The notes beneath the pieces are model-generated. The model worked only from the letters and a program-made list of their open reading frames with translations. It made no database searches and was not told the origin of the DNA. The translations under genes were made by a program, and so were the position numbers. A stretch of 64,000 nt of DNA from DATJFQ01 sp035492775. GTDB taxonomy: Bacteria > Acidobacteriota > Vicinamibacteria > Vicinamibacterales > 2-12-FULL-66-21. This document shows positions 34,864 to 43,204 of this stretch, in pieces. The first letter of the stretch is position 1. Every line of letters starts with the position of its first letter. The DNA is taken from positions 73,214-137,213 of the forward strand of contig DATJIW010000110.1 in assembly GCA_035492775.1 (NCBI GenBank), given 5' to 3'.

Positions 34864-37245
34864 ATGCTCCATGACCTGAGGTTTGCGCTGCGCGCGTACC
34901 GCCGCCAGCCGGCGTTCGCAACGCTGGCCGTCTTCATCGTCGCCATCGCGGCCGCCGCGAATGCGGCGGTTTTCTCGGTGGTTCGAGCGGTGCTTCTCGA
35001 ACCGCTGCCTTTCTCACGTCCGGACCAGCTCGTTGTCGTGCGGCCCAGCGGATTCGTGTCGAATGCCGACCTCGATTTCCTCCGATCGAGAGCCCGCCCG
35101 TTCACGCAGGTCGCCGTCTCGTCGCCAGGCTGGACGATGACCATGCTGGGGGCTGGAGATGCGGTGCGCGTCACCGCGACGAAGACGTCGGCGAATCTGT
35201 TCACGATGGTTGGCGCAGCGCCGCTTCTGGGCCGGACGTTCGTGGACGGGGAAGATCTTCCGGGCAGAACGGGTGTCGTGATTCTCAGCTACCCGCTGTG
35301 GAAATCGCGCTTTCGATCGGATCGGGCCGTCATCGGCCGGACCGTCACGCTCGAAGGCTCCCCGCAGCAGATCGTCGGCGTGATGCCCCCGGAGTTCGAG
35401 CTGCTCGGTCGCGACGCCGAACTCTGGATGCCGCTGCCGTTCGATCGCGCGTCGCCGTTCTGGAATGGAACCGTCTCGCAATGCGTCGCCCGTCTGCGGC
35501 CCGACCTCGACACCGATGCGGCCGGTCGGGAGATGCGCGCGCTCGTGCCCGAATGGCGTCGTGCCCTCGGCTACCAGGACGACTGGGGACGCGGTGAGCT
35601 CCTCGTGCCTCTGCGCGAACGGATGGTCGGAGACGTGCGGCGCCCGCTCCTCGTGCTCATGGGCGCAGTCGGCCTCATCGTGATGCTGACAGCGGCAAAC
35701 CTCGGCACGTTGCTGCTCGGACGGCAGGTCACGCGCGCCCGTGAATTTGCCGTGCGCCGTGCGCTCGGGGCATCGCCCTGGCGGCTCGTCCGCGGGGCAG
35801 CCGTCGAGAGTGCCGCCGTCGCGATCTCGGGCGCACTGACCGGAATTGCCGCCGCGCGAGTGGCGCTCCCTTCGCTTGTTCGAATGCTTCCACCCGAAAT
35901 CCCGAGAATTGCCGCAATCAACCTCGACGTCGTCATCGTCGGCGCCACTGTCGGGGCTGCTGGAGTGTCGGTCTTTCTCTTTGGCACGGTTCCGGCGCTG
36001 CTCGCGTTCCGGCCGGGAGCTGCGCAGGTTCAGGCAGGACGTCAGACCGATCCACCGCGAGCGCGGCGCATGCTCGGCTTCCTGGTGGTTTCGCAGCTGG
36101 TGCTCGCGGTCGTCCTCGGAGCCGGTGCCGGCGTCATGATCCGATCGCTGGCCGCACTGTATCGAGTCGATCCAGGGTTCGATCCGTCGCATGTGCTGAC
36201 GCTCAAGCTGCAGCCGTCCGGCGAGAGATATCGCGGTGTCGGACCGACCGTTGCGTATTACCGCCACGTGCTTGCAGCGGTGGGCGCGCTGCCGGGAGTC
36301 GAGGTCGCGGGCGCGATCAATCACCTGCCGCTCTCCGGATACGACTGGATCACGACGATCCGGATCGACGAGCAGCCGCTTCCCCCCGGCGTGACGCCGC
36401 CCACGGCCGGGTGGCGGATGATCGACGGGTCCTATTTCGACGCCATGCGGATCCCGATGATCTCGGGGCGTGCATTCACCGATCACGACGCACAGCAGTC
36501 GCCCGCAGTCGCGGTCGTGAATGACGTATTCGCGCGGCGGTTTTTCGGCAGCGCGGCCGCGGCGATCGGCCGTGTCGTGCGCACCGGATCCGCCTCCGGC
36601 GAAGATACGCCGCGTATCGTCGGCGTCGTCGGAAGCGTGCGGCACTCCTCGCTCGCGGAGGAACCGGGTCCGGAGTTATACCGCCCGATTGCGCAGAGTT
36701 TCGCGGTCGCAAGCGCGATCGTGATCAGGGCGACAGGATCGCCAGCGGTGATCGCCGGCGCCGTGCGGGAAGCAGTCCGGCAGGTCGATCCTGACGTGCC
36801 CATTGCGGATCTGATGCCTCTTTCAACGCTTCTTCAGGACAGCCTTGCGCGTCCGAGGCTGCTGGCGATGCTGCTGGGCGTATTTGCGATCGCGGGGCTC
36901 ACGATCGTCATCAGCGGTGTGTACGGCGTTGTCGCGTACACCGTGCGACGACGTGAGCGCGAATTCGGCATCCGCCTGGCGATTGGTGCCGCCCCGAGTG
37001 CGATTTGGAAGCTCGTCGTCGGCCAGGGCCTGCTCTACGCAGCGACGGGTCTCACGGTCGGCATACCGGCGGCTCTGGCGGCGACGACAGCCATGCGAAG
37101 CCTGCTGTTCGGAATCGCGGAGCGCGATCCCGCCACGTTCGTAATGCTCAGCGGCGTGATTGCTGCTGCGACCATCGCGGCAACGCTGCTGCCGGCAGCG
37201 CGGGCTCTCCGAGTCAAGCCCGCATTGGTTCTTCGCGCCGAGTAG
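34864..37245 (+). CDS. ADOP-type permease without prefix (793 residues)
   Basis: This is the third duplicated MacB/FtsX permease. It begins directly with MLHDLRFALRAYRRQPAFATLAVFIVAIAAAANAAVFSVVRAVLLEP, the first helix of the MacB module, and lacks the soluble prefix of the two others. Two core-plus-FtsX units follow, ending LLPAARALRVKPALVLRAE. GGGGGGAA just before the ATG is a strong Shine-Dalgarno sequence. No PadR gene and no ATPase gene adjoin; the gene stands alone between odhB and the ParE-like gene. The cargo is unknown. Confidence 0.88.
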   Translation: MLHDLRFALRAYRRQPAFATLAVFIVAIAAAANAAVFSVVRAVLLEPLPFSRPDQLVVVRPSGFVSNADLDFLRSRARPFTQVAVSSPGWTMTMLGAGDAVRVTATKTSANLFTMVGAAPLLGRTFVDGEDLPGRTGVVILSYPLWKSRFRSDRAVIGRTVTLEGSPQQIVGVMPPEFELLGRDAELWMPLPFDRASPFWNGTVSQCVARLRPDLDTDAAGREMRALVPEWRRALGYQDDWGRGELLVPLRERMVGDVRRPLLVLMGAVGLIVMLTAANLGTLLLGRQVTRAREFAVRRALGASPWRLVRGAAVESAAVAISGALTGIAAARVALPSLVRMLPPEIPRIAAINLDVVIVGATVGAAGVSVFLFGTVPALLAFRPGAAQVQAGRQTDPPRARRMLGFLVVSQLVLAVVLGAGAGVMIRSLAALYRVDPGFDPSHVLTLKLQPSGERYRGVGPTVAYYRHVLAAVGALPGVEVAGAINHLPLSGYDWITTIRIDEQPLPPGVTPPTAGWRMIDGSYFDAMRIPMISGRAFTDHDAQQSPAVAVVNDVFARRFFGSAAAAIGRVVRTGSASGEDTPRIVGVVGSVRHSSLAEEPGPELYRPIAQSFAVASAIVIRATGSPAVIAGAVREAVRQVDPDVPIADLMPLSTLLQDSLARPRLLAMLLGVFAIAGLTIVISGVYGVVAYTVRRREREFGIRLAIGAAPSAIWKLVVGQGLLYAATGLTVGIPAALAATTAMRSLLFGIAERDPATFVMLSGVIAAATIAATLLPAARALRVKPALVLRAE

Positions 37246-37277
37246 GCGCGCGACGCCGTCCTGTGAAGACCGGATGC

Positions 37278-37283
37278 TAAGAT
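37278..37283 (+). promoter_or_regulatory. Leaderless-type -10 element (TAAGAT)
   Basis: TAAGAT ends 7 bases before the TTG start of the ParE-like gene, which has no Shine-Dalgarno sequence. Confidence 0.4.
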
Positions 37284-37290
37284 TGCGTGA

Positions 37291-39204
37291 TTGAGCACCT
37301 ACACAGCTAAAGACATCACGGTTCTCGAGGGGCTCGAGCCCGTTCGCAAGCGCCCCGGCATGTATATCGGCGGTGTCGGCAGCGCGGGGCTTCACCACCT
37401 GGTCTGGGAGATCCTCGACAACTCCATCGACGAAGCGATGAATGGCTACGCGTCGAACATCGCCGTCACGCTGCACGCCGACGCGTCCTCGATCACGATC
37501 TCGGACGATGGGCGCGGCATTCCCGTCGACAAGCATCCGAAGACGAAGAAAAGCGCGCTCGAGGTCATTTTCACCACGCTGCATGCGGGCGGAAAGTTCG
37601 AAGCCGGTAACTACAAGACTGCCGGCGGCCTTCACGGCGTTGGCGCCAGCGTCGTGAACGCGCTCTCAAAGGAGCTGGTTGCGACAGTCAAACGCGACGG
37701 TGCCAGCTGGCAGCAGCGGTTCAAGCAAGGCGTGCCTGTCGACGGTGTCTCGAAGACAGGCCCGGCGCGAGGCACCGGAACGACGGTGTTCTTCCGGCCC
37801 GACGCGACGATCTTCCCGAAGATCGAGTTCGACCCCGACGTGATTCGCCAGCGTCTGGAGACGTCGAGCTATCTGCACAAGGGCGTCAGGATTGCGTTCG
37901 ACAACGAGGCTGCCGGCGACAAGGTCGTCTATCAGCACGAGGAAGGCCTCGTTGATTACCTGAAAAAGATTCTGGCGGAGCGGCAGGCCACTGCGGTCCA
38001 TGAGGCCCCGTTTACGCTGACGCGGGAAAACGACGAGAGCGGCATCCGGCTCGATCTCGCTCTGCAATGGACGCAGTCCACCGACGAGCACGTGCGCTCA
38101 TATGTGAACGGCATTCCGACGGGCTCCGGCGGCACGCACGAAAACGGATTTCGTGCGGGCCTGGGCAAAGCCGTACGGAACTTCATAGACACGCACAACC
38201 TGTCGCCCAAAGGCGTCACGCTCACCGCGGAAGATATACGCGAGGGCCTCGTCGCGATCCTCAGCGTCTTCATGCAGGAGCCGCAGTTCCAGGGCCAGAC
38301 GAAAGATCGTTTGAACAACCCGGAGGCGGTTGCTGCGGTCGACTCGCAGGTCCGTCCGGCGCTGGAACACTGGCTCAACACGAACATCTCGGTCGCCGAA
38401 TCCATCGTCGCGCGGATCATTCTTGCGGCGAGGGCCCGGGAAGCGAGCCGTGCGGCGCAGCAGGAGGTGTCGCGAAAAACTGCCACATCGAATCGGCTGA
38501 CGCTTCCAGGAAAACTGAGCGACTGCACGTCGCCCGGCCGCGACGACAGCGAGATCTTCATCGTCGAAGGCGACTCTGCCGGGGGGTCCGCAAAGCAGGG
38601 ACGCGATCGCGCGCGGCAGGCGATTCTGCCGCTCCGCGGAAAAGTGCTGAACACCGAGAGCGCGTCGCTCGCGAAGGTCCTCGAGAACAAGGAACTCTCG
38701 GATCTCGTGACCGCGCTCGGCTGTGGACTCGGAAAGAACTTCGATATCGCGCGATTGCGCTACGGCAAGATCATCATCCTCGCCGACGCGGATTCGGACG
38801 GTCATCACATCGCCACGCTGCTGCTGACGTTCATCTACCGCCACATGCCGCAGCTCATCACGGCCGGCCATGTGTTCCTCGCACAGCCGCCGCTGTACCG
38901 CATCGACATCGGAAAGGAAACCTACTGGGCGCTGGACGACGGGCACAAGGAGCGGATCCTGAAGTCGTCCGGCAACGGCCGCGCGACACCCGAAATCACG
39001 CGCTTCAAGGGACTCGGTGAGATGATGCCGCGCGTGCTCTGGGAGACGACCCTCAACCCGCGCACTCGACGCCTGCTGCGCGTCCAGATTGCCGATCACA
39101 TCGTCACCGACCGGGTGATCAACGAGCTGATGGGAAAGGATCCATCGGCGCGCTTCCGGTTCATCATGGACCGGGCAGAAGACGCGGTCGAACTCGACGT
39201 CTAG
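37291..39204 (+). CDS. parE: Type IIA topoisomerase subunit B (ParE/GyrB-like)
   Basis: This 637-residue ATPase subunit has a GHKL domain (EGLEPVRKRPGMYIGG, EILDNSIDEAMNGYA with the catalytic Glu in the helix, SDDGRGIPVD, GGLHGVGASVVNALS), a transducer domain, and a TOPRIM domain (IFIVEGDSAGGSAKQGRDR, Asp pair in ADADSDGHHIATLL), ending in the QRFKGLGEMMP-type segment (ITRFKGLGEMMPRVLWET). It lacks the long insert of Proteobacterial GyrB, so a topoisomerase IV-like role with the ParC-like subunit at 23567 is likely. The start is TTG at 37291; no ATG or GTG fits the conserved N terminus. Confidence 0.92.
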   Translation: MSTYTAKDITVLEGLEPVRKRPGMYIGGVGSAGLHHLVWEILDNSIDEAMNGYASNIAVTLHADASSITISDDGRGIPVDKHPKTKKSALEVIFTTLHAGGKFEAGNYKTAGGLHGVGASVVNALSKELVATVKRDGASWQQRFKQGVPVDGVSKTGPARGTGTTVFFRPDATIFPKIEFDPDVIRQRLETSSYLHKGVRIAFDNEAAGDKVVYQHEEGLVDYLKKILAERQATAVHEAPFTLTRENDESGIRLDLALQWTQSTDEHVRSYVNGIPTGSGGTHENGFRAGLGKAVRNFIDTHNLSPKGVTLTAEDIREGLVAILSVFMQEPQFQGQTKDRLNNPEAVAAVDSQVRPALEHWLNTNISVAESIVARIILAARAREASRAAQQEVSRKTATSNRLTLPGKLSDCTSPGRDDSEIFIVEGDSAGGSAKQGRDRARQAILPLRGKVLNTESASLAKVLENKELSDLVTALGCGLGKNFDIARLRYGKIIILADADSDGHHIATLLLTFIYRHMPQLITAGHVFLAQPPLYRIDIGKETYWALDDGHKERILKSSGNGRATPEITRFKGLGEMMPRVLWETTLNPRTRRLLRVQIADHIVTDRVINELMGKDPSARFRFIMDRAEDAVELDV

Positions 39205-39346
39205 CGCGGTTACAGACAACCAATCGCGCGACGCCGGTGTCTAACTCACCAGAATGGTCCGGGCGCGACGATGCACGCGTCCGTGCTGCCCGCACGAGGG
39301 CGGCTCTCCGTCACAAGCCCAGCGCCCCATAGCACTGGAGGACGTC

Positions 39347-41176
39347 ATGCGTCTTCGCAGGTCACTCGTCGTCTATCTGCTTCTCGTATGTACGCTTGCT
39401 CTCGGCGCGCGTGGCACCGGTGTCTCGGTCCGAGGTGTCGTCGTGGATTCCTCCGGCCGACCGTTGCGGGGCGCCACGATTCTGCTGCAGGCCGCGGGAC
39501 AAACCGTGGCGAAAGCCATCAGCGGGGCAGACGGAACCTTCACAATCCCGGACGTGCTTCCCGGTCCATACATCCTTCGCGTCCTCCGCGAAGGGTATGA
39601 CGTCGCGGAAGTCCGTGTCTCGATCCAGCCCGTCGCGCCAGCCCCTCTCCGGTTCGCGCTCTCGGCATCGACTCAGGCGAAATCGCCGGCGTTCAGCGTG
39701 GCAGAACCGCCGGACGCGATGCGGATGGCCGCACCGACGCCGGCGGCGCCCCCGGAATTCAACACCGCGGCGTATGCTCACGTCGACGAGAACGGCTTTC
39801 GCCGGGCAACGGACGCGCCGCTCTCGACCTTCTCGATCGATGTCGACACCGCTTCGTACGCGAACGTCCGCCGATTTCTCAACGATCACACCATGCCACC
39901 GGCCGACGCGGTGCGTGTCGAGGAGCTGATCAACTACTTCCATTTCGCGTATCCGGACTCGATCGAGCACGCGCCATTCGGCATCACCACGGAGATCGCG
40001 AGATGCCCCTGGAACGAGAAACACACGCTGGCGCTCGTGGGCCTGCAGGCGCACCGTCTGCCGGACGCAAAGGTCCCGCCGCGCAATCTCGTCTTTCTAC
40101 TGGATGTGTCGGGTTCCATGCAGCCATGGAACCGGCTGCCGCTCGTGAAGTCCGCGATGCGGATGCTGGTGCAGACGCTGCGTTCCGAGGATCGCGTCGC
40201 CATCGTCGTGTATGCAGGCGCCAGCGGACTCGCACTCCCCTCGACGCCTGGCAGTCAGCGCGAGCGGATCGAGAATGCGATCGAGCGACTCGAGGCCGGC
40301 GGATCCACGAACGGAGCGGCAGGTATCCGGCTGGCATATGACACAGCGCAGCAGCACTTCATCAGAGGCGGCATCAACCGCGTCATTCTTGCGACCGACG
40401 GCGACTTCAACGTTGGCGTCACGAGCGAAGGAGAGCTCGTGCGGCTCATCGAGGAACGGCGGCAGTCCGGCGTGTTCCTCTCGGTGCTGGGTGTCGGCGA
40501 CGACAATCTGAAAGACTCCACGATGGAGCAGCTGGCCGACAAGGGCAACGGGAATTACTCGTACCTGGACACGATCGGAGAGGCTCGCCGGGTGCTGATT
40601 GCCGAGGCGGGCGCGACCCTCGTGACCGTCGCGAAAGACGTCAAGATTCAAATCGAATTCAATCCCGCAGTCGTCGGCGGGTATCGCCTCGTTGGCTACG
40701 AGGATCGTCTCCTGCGCAGCGAGGATTTCAACGACGACAGGAAGGACGCGGGCGAAATGGGCGCCGGCCATTCGGTGACGGCGCTTTACGAAATCGTTCC
40801 CCCGGGGGAGCCGATTGAAACGGGTTCGGTCGATCCGTTGAAGTATCAACAGCCCCCGCGGGCCACCGACGGAGGAACCACGGGCGAGATCATGACGGTG
40901 AAGGTGAGATATAAGGATCCCTCCGCCGACACGAGCCGGCTCATTAGCGCCGCCGTGCGAAATGAATCATCGCCGCTGACCCCGAACCTCGGTTTTGCGG
41001 CCTCCGTCGCGGAGTTCGGGATGCTGCTCCGCGAGTCGCCCTTCAAAGGGGACTCGTCATGGGATGAGGCGGAACGCCTCGCACGGACGTATCGCGGCGA
41101 AGACCCGGACGGCTACAGGGCTGAATTCGCACGGTTGGTCGATCTCGCGTCGGGACTGTCGCACCAGCAGCGCTGA
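39347..41176 (+). CDS. Secreted VWA protein (YfbK-like) with carboxypeptidase-type Ig domain
   Basis: This 609-residue exported protein has a signal peptide (about 1-22), a carboxypeptidase regulatory-like beta-sandwich (about 27-105, VSVRGVVVDSSGRPLRGATI through GPYILRVLREGYD), a von Willebrand factor N-terminal segment (STFSIDVDTASYANVRRFL) and a VWA domain with MIDAS motif DVSGSM at about 252. A DUF3520-type C-terminal domain (KVRYKDPSADTSRL, LGFAASVAEFGMLLRESPFKG) completes the YfbK layout. YfbK-like proteins bind metal and ligands at the cell surface, but the function is unclear. GGAGG (39337-39341) is 5 bases before the ATG. The 142-base gap before it holds nothing else recognisable. 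Confidence 0.88.
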   Translation: MRLRRSLVVYLLLVCTLALGARGTGVSVRGVVVDSSGRPLRGATILLQAAGQTVAKAISGADGTFTIPDVLPGPYILRVLREGYDVAEVRVSIQPVAPAPLRFALSASTQAKSPAFSVAEPPDAMRMAAPTPAAPPEFNTAAYAHVDENGFRRATDAPLSTFSIDVDTASYANVRRFLNDHTMPPADAVRVEELINYFHFAYPDSIEHAPFGITTEIARCPWNEKHTLALVGLQAHRLPDAKVPPRNLVFLLDVSGSMQPWNRLPLVKSAMRMLVQTLRSEDRVAIVVYAGASGLALPSTPGSQRERIENAIERLEAGGSTNGAAGIRLAYDTAQQHFIRGGINRVILATDGDFNVGVTSEGELVRLIEERRQSGVFLSVLGVGDDNLKDSTMEQLADKGNGNYSYLDTIGEARRVLIAEAGATLVTVAKDVKIQIEFNPAVVGGYRLVGYEDRLLRSEDFNDDRKDAGEMGAGHSVTALYEIVPPGEPIETGSVDPLKYQQPPRATDGGTTGEIMTVKVRYKDPSADTSRLISAAVRNESSPLTPNLGFAASVAEFGMLLRESPFKGDSSWDEAERLARTYRGEDPDGYRAEFARLVDLASGLSHQQR

Positions 41177-41185
41177 GTCGTGGGT

Positions 41186-41191
41186 TACGCT
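41186..41191 (+). promoter_or_regulatory. Leaderless-type -10 element (TACGCT)
   Basis: TACGCT ends 6 bases before the ATG at 41198. This supports that ATG over the GTG at 41180 as the start of the DUF763 gene. Confidence 0.45.
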
Positions 41192-41197
41192 AGGTCG

Positions 41198-42331
41198 ATG
41201 CGATCGGGAACCGCTCACCTGCCTCTTCACACTGGCCGGGCGCCAGCGTGGCTATTCTCGCGGATGGTCCTGCTGGCGCGTGAGATCACGGCGCATCTCG
41301 TCGACGAATACGGCAGCGAGGAGGTCCTTCGCCGGTTGTCCGACCCGTACTGGTTCCAGGCCTTCGGCTGCGTGCTCGGCTTCGACTGGCACTCGAGCGG
41401 CGTGACGACGACCGTGACCGGCGCGATGAAGGAGGCGCTGCGCGGCCGTGAGCACGAATTCGGTCTCTATCCCGGCGGTGGCAAAGGCGCGGTGTCGAGG
41501 CGAACGCCGATGGAGATTGCCGCCTACTGCGACCGGCTCTCGATCGATCCCGCGCCGCTCGTCTACGCCAGCCGCATGTCGGCGAAGGTCGACAGCGCCG
41601 CCGTCCAGGACGGGTATCAGCTCTATCATCACGCCTTCTTCTTCACACCATCCGGTGCGTGGTGCGTGGTGCAGCAGGGCATGAACGGCGATAACCAGAT
41701 GGCGAGGCGCTATCACTGGCTGTCGCGGACCGTCCAGTCGTTCGTCAACGAGCCGCACAGCGCCATCTGTGCGGAGTCCAGCGCGCCGACGCTGAATCTC
41801 GTGGCCGAGGAGAGCGCACAGGTGCGCCAGCGGTCGGCGGAGCTGGCCACCGAAGGTCCGCGAGCCGTGATGTCCGCGATTCGCGACTTACCGTTGCTGT
41901 CCTTGCCGAAGCGCCACGCCGTGCTGCTGTCTGACGTCAATCCACAGCACCTCGAGCGCGTGCTGCTCAAAACGTACGAGTCGGCGCCGGCTGACTTCGA
42001 AACATTGCTCGGACTCGAAGGTGTGGGCGCCCGCACGATCCGTGCGCTGGCGCTCGTCTCAGAAGTGATCTACGGCGCGCCGGCAAGCACGCGCGACCCG
42101 GCCAGATTCTCATTCGCGCTTGGCGGCAAGGACGGGACGCCGTTTCCCGTTGATCGCGTCGCGTACGACAAGACGATCGAAGTGCTGCACGCAGCAGTGA
42201 ATCGGGCGAACATCGATCGATCCGAGCGTGTGAAAGCGCTGAAGCGGCTCGTCGCCTATGGCAGGGCCCGTGTCTCGAAGCGCCTCGAACAAACCGCCGA
42301 ACGCGATCGATCGGAAACGGAGCCGCTCTGA
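41198..42331 (+). CDS. DUF763 family protein
   Basis: This 377-residue protein matches the DUF763 pattern, known mainly from archaea and thermophiles: MRSGTAHLPLHTGRAPAWLF at the start, LSDPYWFQAFGCVLGFDWHSSGV, and DGYQLYHHAFFF with QQGMN. Near residue 267 lies FETLLGLEGVGARTIRALAL, a helix-hairpin-helix-like segment, which suggests nucleic acid binding. I know of no established biochemical function. The ATG at 41198 fits the family N terminus better than GTG 41180. The gene begins 21 bases after the YfbK-like gene, but a -10 element lies in that gap, so it may be independently transcribed. A small membrane-type protein follows directly. Confidence 0.85.
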   Translation: MRSGTAHLPLHTGRAPAWLFSRMVLLAREITAHLVDEYGSEEVLRRLSDPYWFQAFGCVLGFDWHSSGVTTTVTGAMKEALRGREHEFGLYPGGGKGAVSRRTPMEIAAYCDRLSIDPAPLVYASRMSAKVDSAAVQDGYQLYHHAFFFTPSGAWCVVQQGMNGDNQMARRYHWLSRTVQSFVNEPHSAICAESSAPTLNLVAEESAQVRQRSAELATEGPRAVMSAIRDLPLLSLPKRHAVLLSDVNPQHLERVLLKTYESAPADFETLLGLEGVGARTIRALALVSEVIYGAPASTRDPARFSFALGGKDGTPFPVDRVAYDKTIEVLHAAVNRANIDRSERVKALKRLVAYGRARVSKRLEQTAERDRSETEPL

Positions 42332-42378
42332 GAATCGCGCTGGCTGCAGCGCTCGTCCTGTGGGAACCGCTGTCGTTT

Positions 42379-42687
42379 ATGCGCATCGCGGGCGCGTACC
42401 CGTCGCTTGCGGCGCGCGGCGTCCCAGCCATTGTCGAGTTCGTATGGGCGGCCGCTGTGGCGTGCATCGGCGTCGCGGCGGGCCGGGCGGTCTGGACGCG
42501 TGCGCCGGCCAGTGTCACGCTCGCGCGTGCGGCAATCGCCGCAGCTGCACTCCGCGAACTGCAGCGGCTCGTGTGGACGGCGCTGCCGTCCGATGTAATT
42601 CCCGGGACCCGAGGGTTGATGTCGACCGCCGTCGTGCTCGCGTGCGGCGTCCTGCTGGCGGCGAGTACGCGGCTGCAACCGCGCTGA
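42379..42687 (+). CDS. Small hydrophobic protein
   Basis: This frame of up to 102 residues has three hydrophobic stretches, at about 14-36, 44-60 and 78-95. I do not recognise the family. The frame stays open upstream to the DUF763 stop with a hydrophobic sequence (RIALAAALVLWEPLSF), so translation may instead begin at CTG 42328, which overlaps that stop. No ATG, GTG or TTG lies there. The hydrophobic continuity favours the longer form, about 119 residues with four helices. It is probably coupled to DUF763. Confidence 0.5.
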   Translation: MRIAGAYPSLAARGVPAIVEFVWAAAVACIGVAAGRAVWTRAPASVTLARAAIAAAALRELQRLVWTALPSDVIPGTRGLMSTAVVLACGVLLAASTRLQPR

Positions 42688-42722
42688 CAACAGCGTCGCG
42701 AAGCGTCAGACGTTCCGCGGTT
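42677..42722. other. Bidirectional stem between convergent genes
   Basis: AACCGCG (42677-42683) pairs with CGCGGTT (42716-42722), and CTGAC (42684-42688) with GTCAG (42705-42709). The structure covers both gene ends. There is no T tract, so terminator activity is uncertain. Confidence 0.3.
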
Positions 42723-42951
42723 CGGTGCCTGGCTGGGCCGGTGGGGTGACCGCAGGCGCCGCCTGCTGCCGCTGGTTGTCGCGCTCGATCTCCGCCTCGA
42801 CGTTCTCGCGGATCGCGTTCGTGCCCTTCTTGAATTCGTTGATCGTCTGTCCGATCGACCGTCCAAGCTCCGGCAGGCGCTTCGGTCCGAAGATGATCAG
42901 CGCAATGACCAGAATGACGATGAGTTCGGGCATCCCGACGGAGCCGAGCAT
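42706..42951 (-). CDS. tatA: Sec-independent translocase TatA/E
   Basis: This 81-residue protein has the TatA design: a short periplasmic N terminus (MLGSVGMPE), one membrane helix (LIVILVIALIIF), the FGPKRLPELGRSIGQTINEFKKG hinge and amphipathic helix, and a charged variable tail. TatA oligomerises to form the pore for folded proteins with twin-arginine signals. The hinge Phe-Gly and the Pro residues are intact. The ATG at 42951 lies behind a leaderless-type TAGGCT (42964-42959); the longer frame upstream is not TatA-like. TatC and TatB genes are not in the window. Confidence 0.92.
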   Translation of the reverse strand: MLGSVGMPELIVILVIALIIFGPKRLPELGRSIGQTINEFKKGTNAIRENVEAEIERDNQRQQAAPAVTPPAQPGTEPRNV

Positions 42952-42958
42952 GGAATCG

Positions 42959-42964
42959 AGCCTA
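42959..42964 (-). promoter_or_regulatory. Leaderless-type -10 element (TAGGCT)
   Basis: On the minus strand TAGGCT ends 7 bases before the tatA ATG. Confidence 0.4.
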
Positions 42965-43028
42965 TGCCTGTGGAGGAGAAGAGAGACTAGCGGGACGCCG
43001 GAGCCCCCAGCATACCGGCGTCCCACCG

Positions 43029-43053
43029 GCTGCCGGGAATTGCTCCCGGCAGC
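43029..43053. other. Perfect 10-base hairpin upstream of tatA
   Basis: GCTGCCGGGA and TCCCGGCAGC flank a 5-base loop (ATTGC). There is no adjacent T tract. It lies in the 251-base gap between tatA and the oxidoreductase gene, which holds no other gene that I can see. Confidence 0.55.
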
Positions 43054-43184
43054 GCCCATTGCGTGAACGTCGTTCCTGCAAGGCGACTGCCGACACGCGC
43101 AGCTGCCCGCGCGTGTGTAACTGTCTTTGTGACCGTCATTTAAGCGGCTGTTTCAGCGGCCCGCAGGGCCGGCGGCTGCGCAGA

Positions 43185-43204
43185 AACGCCACACGCGTGG
43201 CGTT
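43185..43204 (-). terminator. Hairpin at the end of the oxidoreductase gene
   Basis: AACGCCAC (43185-43192) and GTGGCGTT (43197-43204) form a perfect 8-base stem with a 4-base loop that overlaps the stop codon. On the minus strand it is followed by TTTCTG, a weak T tract. Confidence 0.45.

Noticed and set aside
41656..41676. Apparent GTGCGTG tandem repeat
   Set aside because: It lies inside the DUF763 gene and simply encodes a short Trp-Cys-Val-Val stretch; only two to three partial units.
43029..43053. Hairpin as an intrinsic terminator
   Set aside because: There is no T tract on either strand, so it is reported only as a structure of unknown role.
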